Origin: Micromonospora_J zhanjiangensis | GTDB lineage: Bacteria; Actinomycetota; Actinomycetes; Mycobacteriales; Micromonosporaceae | Direction of reading: 5' to 3' | Assembly (NCBI RefSeq): GCF_042650605.1 | Contig: NZ_JBHSBN010000028.1 | Span: 17,319 to 81,318 of the forward strand | Length of the DNA: 64,000 nt | Part shown: one piece after another, positions 58,512 through 64,000 of the stretch | How positions within the stretch are numbered: the first letter of the stretch is position 1 | How the letters are laid out: every line of letters starts with the position of its first letter | Notes under the pieces: model-generated | Told to the model about the DNA's origin: nothing | Seen by the model: only the letters and a program-made list of their open reading frames with translations | Databases searched by the model: none | Made by a program: the position numbers and the translations under genes

Positions 58512-59623
58512 GCGACTGGGACGTGGCCGTCGTCGGCGGTGGGCCCGCCGGCCTGTCCGCCGCGTACGTCGCGGCCGGCTCAGGCGCCCGGACCCTGGTC
58601 CTGGAGAAGGCGGAGCACCCCCGGTACAAGACCTGTGGCGGCGGCCTGATCGGTACCTCGCTGGCGGCCCTCGCCGGCCGGATCGAGGTACCGGTGCGGG
58701 ACGAGATCGACAGTGTCACGTTCACCAGCGCCGGCCGGCGGGAGTTCACCCGCCGCGACGGGACCGGCCCGCTGCTGGCCATGGTGCGCCGGGACGAGTT
58801 CGACGACCGGCTGCGGGTCGCGGCCGAGGCCGCCGGGGCCGAGGTCCGCCAGCGGGCGGCGGTCCGCGCGATCGACCAGGACGCCGACCGGGTACGCCTG
58901 CGGTTGGCCGACGGTTCCGAGGTGTCCGCCCGGTCGGTGGTGGGTGCCGACGGGTCGGCCGGCGTCACCGCCCGGCACGTCGGTGTCCGGTACGACCAGG
59001 TCGACCTCGGCCTGGAGGTGGAGCTGCCGATCCCCGAGCCGCTCGTCGACCGGTGGCGGGGCCGGCTACTGCTGGACTGGGGAACCCTCCCCGGCTCGTA
59101 CGGTTGGGTCTTCCCCAAGGGTGACCAGCTCACGGTGGGTGTCATCGCCTCCCGTGGACAGGGCGAGCCGACCCGGCGCTACCTGCGGGAGTTCGTCGAC
59201 CGGTTGGGCCTGGCCGGGATCGAGCCGCGGTACGACTCCGGCCACCTGACCCGGTGCCGGACCGACGACTCGCCGCTGCGCCGGGGCCGCGTCCTGGTCG
59301 CCGGCGACGCGGCCGGACTGCTGGAACCATGGACCCGGGAGGGCATCAGCTTCGCCCTGCGATCGGGGGCGCTGGCCGGCGCCGCGGCGGCCGCCGACGA
59401 TCCGGACCGGTACGTCGCCGACGTGGGGGAGCGGCTGGTGCCGGAGATGCGGGCCGGCCGGCGGCTGCTGGCCGCCTTCGCCCGGCATCCGAACGCGTTC
59501 CACGCGGCGCTGGCCACCGCGCCCGGGTGGCGGATGTTCGGCCGGTTCTGTCGGGGCGAGGCGTCGTTCCAGCGCACCGTGACCCGCCGCCCGGTCCGGG
59601 CCGCGCTGGCCCTGCTGCGCTGA
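58508..59623 (+). CDS. geranylgeranyl reductase family flavoprotein
   Basis: 371 residues from GTG 58508. FAD-binding start DVAVVGGGPAGLSAAYVAA, KAEHPRYKTCGGGLIGTSL (the GGR PxxK.C.G motif), VVGADGSAGVTARHVGV and GRVLVAGDAAGLLEPWTREGISFALRSG. The family saturates isoprenoid chains of lipids, menaquinone or chlorophyll; the exact substrate cannot be told. FPKGDQLTVGVIASRG is characteristic too. Confidence 0.87.
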   Translation: MSDWDVAVVGGGPAGLSAAYVAAGSGARTLVLEKAEHPRYKTCGGGLIGTSLAALAGRIEVPVRDEIDSVTFTSAGRREFTRRDGTGPLLAMVRRDEFDDRLRVAAEAAGAEVRQRAAVRAIDQDADRVRLRLADGSEVSARSVVGADGSAGVTARHVGVRYDQVDLGLEVELPIPEPLVDRWRGRLLLDWGTLPGSYGWVFPKGDQLTVGVIASRGQGEPTRRYLREFVDRLGLAGIEPRYDSGHLTRCRTDDSPLRRGRVLVAGDAAGLLEPWTREGISFALRSGALAGAAAAADDPDRYVADVGERLVPEMRAGRRLLAAFARHPNAFHAALATAPGWRMFGRFCRGEASFQRTVTRRPVRAALALLR

Positions 59624-59692
59624 GCGCGCCGGGCCGCGCCGGGCGCTGGGCAGGCGGGTCCGGGTCGCGGTGGCCCACCCGCGAGGAGGGTT

Positions 59693-60721
59693 TCAGAGCA
59701 CAATCACGGCCCGGCCGTGGATCTCGCCCCGGCGCAGCAGCTGGTACGCCCGGACCGCCTCGTCGAGCGGGAACCGCCGGACGTCGGCGTGCAGCAGACC
59801 GGCCGCGGCCAGGGCGATGACCTCCTGGAGCTCGGCGCGGGTGCCCCAGAACGGCACCCGGACGCTTGCCTCCAGCGGGATCGACGCAGCGACGCTGGGC
59901 CGGACCGCCAGGGTGCCCCCGCCGAGCCCGACCAGCGAGAGATGACCGCCGGTGGCGACCACCTGGCGGGCGGTCTCCAGGGTGGCGTCCACCCCGACGC
60001 AGTCGATCACGACGTCGGCGCCGTCCGGGGCCGGTCCGGTGAGCGCCCGGATCCGGTCGACCGTGTCCGGTCCGGCCGGCACGGCGTGCCGGGCGCCCAA
60101 ACGGGTGGCCAGGTCCAGGGCCGCGGCGTCGCTGTCCACCGCGATCACGGTCACCGCGGTGGTGGCCGCGAGAATCTGCACGGCCATGTGGCCCAGCCCG
60201 CCGATGCCGATGACCACGCAGCAGGTGCCCGGTCGCAGCGCCGGCCGGGCCAGTTCGATCGCGTGGTACGGGGTCAGCCCCGCGTCGGTCAGCGGGGCGG
60301 CCTGGACCAGATCCAGGTCGCCGAGCTTGAGCAGCCGGGACGCCGGCACCGCGACGTAGTCGGCCAGACCGCCGTCGCGGCTGAGTCCGATGCCGCCGAG
60401 CGGGACGGTCCGGCACCGGTTCTCCTGGCCGCGCAGGCAGGCACGGCACTGTCCGCAGCCGAGGATGCCGTAGACCGCGGCCGCCTCGCCGGGCCGCCAG
60501 CCGGTCACCGCCTCGCCGAGCCGTTCCACCCGACCCGCGATTTCGTGACCCAGGGTGAGCGGGGTGGGGAACGCGCCGGCCGGCGCGTCCAGGATGTGCA
60601 GGTCGGAGTGGCAGGCGCCGACCGCGCCCACGGCGAGCAGGACGTCCTCCGGTCCGATCTCCGGCGTCGGCACCTCGACCAGGTCGAGCGTTCCGGGTCC
60701 GGTCAGGCGGGCTGCGCGCAT
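59693..60721 (-). CDS. zinc-dependent alcohol dehydrogenase
   Basis: 342 residues from ATG 60721 (GGAG upstream). Catalytic zinc ligands Cys37 (GACHSDLH), His59-Glu60 (LGHEIAGRV); structural zinc Cys89, 92, 95 and 103 (GCGQCRACLRGQENRC); NAD motif VIGIGGLGHMAVQ near 170. Medium-chain ADH, AdhA/AdhP-like. Divergent from an ArsR gene over the inverted repeat at 60869, so both could respond to that regulator. Confidence 0.9.
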   Translation of the reverse strand: MRAARLTGPGTLDLVEVPTPEIGPEDVLLAVGAVGACHSDLHILDAPAGAFPTPLTLGHEIAGRVERLGEAVTGWRPGEAAAVYGILGCGQCRACLRGQENRCRTVPLGGIGLSRDGGLADYVAVPASRLLKLGDLDLVQAAPLTDAGLTPYHAIELARPALRPGTCCVVIGIGGLGHMAVQILAATTAVTVIAVDSDAAALDLATRLGARHAVPAGPDTVDRIRALTGPAPDGADVVIDCVGVDATLETARQVVATGGHLSLVGLGGGTLAVRPSVAASIPLEASVRVPFWGTRAELQEVIALAAAGLLHADVRRFPLDEAVRAYQLLRRGEIHGRAVIVL

Positions 60722-60848
60722 GGTCGTTCTCCGTCCGGTGGACCTGCCAGGGCTGCCAGCGTCGGCCCGGTTACCCGACCACGCGCCGTTGATGCGCCGG
60801 TTACATCCGGGTAGGGCGACTTTGCCGGCACCGTTGTGAAGCGGGGAC

Positions 60849-60900
60849 TTGACATCTTCCCGAAGCTTCTCCAATCTGAAGTTGTTACTTCAGATTGGAG
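60849..60900 (+). promoter_or_regulatory. promoter and ArsR-type operator
   Basis: TTGACA (60849-60854), 17-nt spacer, CAATCT (60872-60877). CTCCAATCTGAAGT (60869-60882) and ACTTCAGATTGGAG (60887-60900) form a perfect 14-bp inverted repeat covering the -10 and the start site, just 8 nt before the ArsR ATG. Strong case for autorepression. Confidence 0.85.
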
Positions 60901-60908
60901 TCCGGATC

Positions 60909-61550
60909 ATGGTCGAGCCGTCCGACCGGTTACCACCGCGCGTCGTCGTCGGTGCCGAGGCGCTGGCCGCGCTCGCCGTACCGGCCCGGTTCGCGCTGCT
61001 CGACCACCTGCTCGCGGCGGGTCCCCGGACGGCGAGCCAGTGCGCCGAGGTGATCGGTGAGAGCGCCTCGAACTGCTCCTGGCACCTGCGGGCGCTGGCC
61101 AGGGTGGGTCTCGTCGAACCGGCCGACCGCCGGCCCGGCGACGACGCCCGGACCCGGCCGTGGCGGGCCACCGCCGTCGGGTTCGACTTCTCCACCGCGT
61201 CCGGCCCGGCCGCCGAACTGGCCGGCACCGTCGTCACCGGCCTGTCGGCCACCCACGCCGACCGGCTCTACCAGCGCTATCTGGCGGCCCGGGACGGCCT
61301 GCCGACCGCCTGGACCGAGGCCGCCGGCGCCAACGGCTACGCGCTCGACCTCACGCCGGACGAACTGCGTGCCCTGCTGGCCGCGCTGGACGACCTGATC
61401 CGGCCGTACGTCCGGCCGATCCGTCGGGACGCGCCGGCCGGCAGCGCGATCGTGCACCTCACCCTGCGCGCCTTCCTCAACCCCGACCTCGCCGCGCCCA
61501 CCGCCGAAACCGCGCCCACCGCCGAACCGGATCGGGCGGACCCGGCGTGA
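60909..61550 (+). CDS. ArsR-type winged-helix regulator
   Basis: 213 residues. N-terminal ArsR-like HTH (ALAALAVPARFALLDHLLAAGPRTASQ, SASNCSWHLRALARVGLVEPADR) and a C-terminal helical domain (about 95-180) like that of metal-free, small-molecule ArsR/YdfF regulators. No Cys-rich metal site. It has a very close perfect operator and a GTGA-coupled MFS gene, forming a self-regulated efflux operon. Confidence 0.85.
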   Translation: MVEPSDRLPPRVVVGAEALAALAVPARFALLDHLLAAGPRTASQCAEVIGESASNCSWHLRALARVGLVEPADRRPGDDARTRPWRATAVGFDFSTASGPAAELAGTVVTGLSATHADRLYQRYLAARDGLPTAWTEAAGANGYALDLTPDELRALLAALDDLIRPYVRPIRRDAPAGSAIVHLTLRAFLNPDLAAPTAETAPTAEPDRADPA

Positions 61551-62989
61551 GTCTCCTGCGGGTGGTGCGCCGCCCCGGCGTCGGCCGGCTCGGCGGTGCC
61601 GGCCTGCTCTCCGGGCTCGCCGACTGGATGCTCTTCATCGCCCTGCCGATGTACGTCCTGCGGCTCACCGGCTCGCCCCTGGTGACCGCGACCGTGTTCG
61701 CCCTGGAACTCGTGCCGACCGTGCTGGCCAGCCCGCTGGCCGGAGTACTGGTCGACCGGTTCGACCCGTGGCGGCTGATGACCGCGGTGGCCCTGCTGCA
61801 GGCCGGCTGCCTGTTACCGCTGCTGCTGGCCACCTCCGCCGACCGGCTCTGGTTGGTCTACCTCGTGGTGGTGGTGAAGTCGATGCTGGGCACCGTCATC
61901 GAGCCGTGCCGCACCACGACGGCCGCTCGGTTGGTGCCCCCGGACGAGCTGATACCGGTCAACCAGGCGATGGGTGTGCTGTCCAGCCTCGCCCGGCTGG
62001 TCGGCGGGCCGCTGGGCGGTCTGTTGCTCGCCCGGTACGGCGCCCACGGCGTCGTGCTGGTCACCGCGACCACGTTCGGCGCGGTGGCGACGTTCCTCGC
62101 CCTCCGCCGCCACCATCCCGGCGCCACCGCTGGCCGCCCCGGCCCGGGCGCCACCGTCCCGGGCCGGCACGACGGCGGCACCGTCCCGGGCCGGCACGAC
62201 GGCGGCACCGTCCCGGCCCCGGCCGGCACGGATCCGTCCGGCCGCCCGGCACCGACCACCCGCCCGGTTCGGGAGCCGATCCACCCGGTACGGGACTGGC
62301 TCGACGGTGTCGCGGTGGTGGCCCGCGTACCGGTGCTGCGCCGGGTGATGGGCGTGGCCGGCTGCATGGCGTTGGCCCAGGGCGCCTTCGTCGTCCTGTT
62401 CGTCCTGTTCGTTGTCCGGGACCTGGGCGGCGGCGAGTCCGAGGTCGGGGTGCTGCGCGGCGTCCAAGCGATCGGCGCGTTGGCCGGCGGCGGGTTGCTC
62501 GGCCTGGTGGCCCGGCGGACGACCGCCGGTCGGCTGGTCGCCGGGGCGTTGGCCGTCTTCGGCGGGTTGTCCCTGGTCACCTGGAACGCCACGGCCGTCA
62601 CCACGACCTTCGGCGTGTACGTCGGGTTGTTCATCGCCGCCGGGCTGCCCGGACTCGCGTCGATGACCGGCCTGTTCACGCTGCTGCAGGCGCACTCGCC
62701 GGACGCCTACCGGGGCCGGGTGATGAGCGCCTTCTTCGCGGTCTACGGCGGCGTACAGGCGCTCGGCATGCTGCTGGCCGGTCTGGTCGGCACCGGAACC
62801 GGCCTCACCGTGGCGCTGGACGCGCAGGGCGCCTGCTACCTGGCCGCCGCCGCACTCGCCCTGCGGCTGACCACCGATCGTCAGTCGCCGGGTCCGGGCA
62901 GGTCCCGGATCATCATGACCTCCCGCCGTACGCCGTCCGGCATGACCCCGACGATCTCGCCGGTGGGCCGGAAGCCGGCGCGCCGGTAG
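61547..62989 (+). CDS. MFS transporter (ArsR-linked efflux)
   Basis: 480 residues, GTGA overlap with the ArsR gene. Twelve membrane segments in two halves (GLLSGLADWMLFIALPMYVL, LELVPTVLASPLAGVLVDRF, VYLVVVVKSMLGTVIEPCRT; CMALAQGAFVVLFVLFVVRDL), like macrolide/enterobactin-type exporters. The central loop is expanded by 9-residue tandem repeats (TVPGRHDGG). The last 36 codons overlap the end of the convergent GNAT gene by 109 bp, so the true C-terminus may be an extension by loss of an earlier stop. Confidence 0.85.
   Translation: MSLLRVVRRPGVGRLGGAGLLSGLADWMLFIALPMYVLRLTGSPLVTATVFALELVPTVLASPLAGVLVDRFDPWRLMTAVALLQAGCLLPLLLATSADRLWLVYLVVVVKSMLGTVIEPCRTTTAARLVPPDELIPVNQAMGVLSSLARLVGGPLGGLLLARYGAHGVVLVTATTFGAVATFLALRRHHPGATAGRPGPGATVPGRHDGGTVPGRHDGGTVPAPAGTDPSGRPAPTTRPVREPIHPVRDWLDGVAVVARVPVLRRVMGVAGCMALAQGAFVVLFVLFVVRDLGGGESEVGVLRGVQAIGALAGGGLLGLVARRTTAGRLVAGALAVFGGLSLVTWNATAVTTTFGVYVGLFIAAGLPGLASMTGLFTLLQAHSPDAYRGRVMSAFFAVYGGVQALGMLLAGLVGTGTGLTVALDAQGACYLAAAALALRLTTDRQSPGPGRSRIIMTSRRTPSGMTPTISPVGRKPARR
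62153..62215 (+). repeat. 27-bp in-frame tandem repeat in the MFS central loop
   Basis: Two full units (62153-62179, 62180-62206) and a partial third, each starting ACCGTCCCGGG and coding TVPGRHDGG. Nearby ATAGRPGPGATVPG suggests an older decayed unit. Confidence 0.8.
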
Positions 62990-63375
62990 AGGCCGATGGC
63001 GGGTGCGTTGTCCTCCACCACGCCGAGTCGCAATTCGGTCGCGCCGATCCCCACCGCCCATTGGGTGATCGCGTCGACGAGCCGGTCACCGACCCCGCGA
63101 CCGCGACCGGCCGGTGCCACCCACATCGAGATCAGCTCGGCCTGCCCGGCGACGTCGGTGGGCACCCCGCTGGCCATCCCCACCGGCTCCCCGTCCAGCA
63201 CCGCCACCACGTTGTACGACCCGGGCAGCGCCAGCCGGCCCCGCCAGCGTTCCGGCCGGTCACCGTCGCCCTGCCAGTCGGCGAGCCGGGAACCGAACGC
63301 GGACGGCGCGTCCGCGAGGGCCGCCAACCGCAGTTCCCGCCACACCGGCCAGTCGTCGACCTTGAGCACACGCAT
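62881..63375 (-). CDS. GNAT family N-acetyltransferase
   Basis: 164 residues from ATG 63375. GNAT core: LREL-type RELRLAALADAPSAFGS, ELISMWVAPAGRGRGVGDRLVDAI (acetyl-CoA loop RGRGVG) and LGVVEDNAPAIGLYRRAGFRPTG. Substrate unknown; similar to mycothiol-type and antibiotic-modifying GNATs only in fold. Convergent with the MFS gene and overlapping its 3' end by 109 bp. Confidence 0.85.
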   Translation of the reverse strand: MRVLKVDDWPVWRELRLAALADAPSAFGSRLADWQGDGDRPERWRGRLALPGSYNVVAVLDGEPVGMASGVPTDVAGQAELISMWVAPAGRGRGVGDRLVDAITQWAVGIGATELRLGVVEDNAPAIGLYRRAGFRPTGEIVGVMPDGVRREVMMIRDLPGPGD

Positions 63376-63527
63376 CTCGATCACCGCACGAGCGTGGTCG
63401 AACGCGGACGTACCCGACAAGCCATTTCCGACTCGATGGCCGCCCGTCTCGCCCAAACCCGACCCACCACCCCAACCACCTTCCCGGCGGTCATCCCTAC
63501 CGGTGACGTCCACCGGGAAGAACGGGT
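63376..63527. other. upstream region of leader B, similar to sequence between A and C
   Basis: No gene. 63425-63513 resembles the reverse complement of 55575-55660 (shared CCCAAACCCGAC, CCACC/TTCC and CTACCGGTGAC), in the same position relative to the leaders. The duplication therefore includes sequence upstream of the promoter; copy A has the 40-bp palindrome where B has none. Confidence 0.5.
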
Positions 63528-63895
63528 CGTGCCCGCATCGGTGACCCGCCCGCACACGGCCCGGACCGGACATCCGGTCGCGAATGTCCGCGCTAGGAAG
63601 GCCCGCCGGCCGGAATCGCCGCGGGGGTGGGGGCGTTGAATCCCCCTGTACGACCGCAGTAGCGCGCCCCGGTAGGTGGGCGCGGGCCGAGCCCCCCGGG
63701 AATGGGTGCCGGCCGGCGGTCGTTACATCTGGCCGGCGCCCGCAGCGCCTTCCCCCCGGCAGTTCGCGGGCGCCCCCCACATTCTTTTCCCCCGACTTCT
63801 TTTCCCCCGAATGAGCGCCGTTTGTGTGGTGCTTGCACCGGTCTGTGGTTCCCCCATGTGCGGGCTGGTGTCTACCCCCGAATTGGAGCTTTGTG
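63528..63895 (+). promoter_or_regulatory. long conserved 5' leader of paralog B (candidate cis-regulatory RNA)
   Basis: Matches leader A closely. CGTGCCCGCATCGGTGACCC (63528-63547), GGAATCG (63612-63618), GTTGAAT (63635-63641), ACGACCG (63650-63656); hairpin GGGTGCCGGCC (63704-63714) with GGCCGGCGCCC (63731-63741), whose 16-nt loop contains CGGTCGT (63717-63723), complementary to ACGACCG. Then pyrimidine-rich runs and the hairpin GGTGCTTGCACC (63828-63839) before the ribosome site GGAG. Confidence 0.65.
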
Positions 63896-64000
63896 ATGAA
63901 CACGTTGATGCGGAAGAGCCTGCTTGCGGTTACTGGTCTGACGTTCGCCGGTGGTGTGGTCGCCGGTCCGATCGCGCACGCGGTGGCCGCCGAGGCCGCC
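63896..64000 (+). CDS. secreted lysozyme/transglycosylase-like protein, paralog B (cut by window end)
   Basis: Only the first 35 codons are in the window. MNTLMRKSLLAVTGLTFAGG and the rest of the signal peptide are the same as paralog A except Ala for Ser27. GGAG lies 7 nt before the ATG. With the shared leader it is a recent duplicate of A. The catalytic domain lies beyond the window. Confidence 0.8.
   Translation, partial: MNTLMRKSLLAVTGLTFAGGVVAGPIAHAVAAEAA

Overview
The window is very GC-rich (about 70%+, strong G/C at third codon positions, many GTG starts, ATGA/GTGA stop-start overlaps). It encodes a desferrioxamine-type siderophore pathway with a DmdR/IdeR-type iron box, a SoxR-type operator, BkdR-like and MurR systems, Tat and lipoprotein signals, and secreted lysozyme-like proteins. 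This points to a filamentous actinobacterium, most likely Micromonosporaceae. No rRNA, tRNA, CRISPR array, integrase or transposase was seen.

Layout. 1-2.5 kb: papain-like cysteine peptidase, chagasin-type inhibitor, YcnI-like membrane protein. 2.5-3.6 kb: two coupled small Cys-rich proteins (one frameshifted) divergent from a small HTH protein across a multi-half-site operator. 3.6-8.0 kb: Lrp-type regulator divergent from bkdABC (branched-chain 2-oxoacid dehydrogenase E1 alpha, E1 beta, E2), closed by a hairpin terminator. 8-8.5 kb: VOC protein. 8.5-19.8 kb: acid-sugar catabolism. It holds a D-2-hydroxyacid dehydrogenase with LysR, and an IclR gene divergent from kdgD, a 2,5-dioxovalerate dehydrogenase, gudD, a tripartite tricarboxylate transporter (TctC-B-A) and an AEC permease, so glucarate can be taken to 2-oxoglutarate. 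19.8-20.6 kb: PEBP protein and decayed gene fragments. 20.6-31 kb: MurNAc/anhydroMurNAc recycling (murR and an AmlE-like esterase divergent from an oligopeptide-type ABC importer, murQ, anmK and a GNAT).

31-33.4 kb: a membrane protein and a conserved hypothetical. 33.5-36.6 kb: secreted PQQ-type sugar dehydrogenase with a PKD domain and a Tat-exported sugar isomerase-like protein. 37-39.6 kb: FMN reductase under a SoxR-like box, a MarR protein, and a second MarR with a paired SMR efflux system sharing a palindromic operator. 39.7-45.5 kb: radical SAM protein with unusual cysteine spacing, L,D-transpeptidase lipoprotein, SMP-30-like protein, aminotransferase. 45.7-51.1 kb: desABCD. 51.2-54.2 kb: FKBP, a degenerate metallopeptidase-like lipoprotein, LacI regulator.

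54.4-64 kb: three paralogous secreted lysozyme/transglycosylase-like genes (the third cut by the window end). Each has a long conserved 5' leader. Two lie back to back around a perfect 40-bp palindrome. Between them and the third copy lie an HTH-MFS operon, a geranylgeranyl-reductase-like flavoprotein, a zinc alcohol dehydrogenase, an ArsR-MFS operon and a GNAT.

The most novel-looking items are the shared leader RNA of the lysozyme-like genes with its conserved pairing and possible pseudoknot, the 40-bp palindrome, and two in-frame repeat insertions placed exactly at translationally coupled start codons (murQ and desC).
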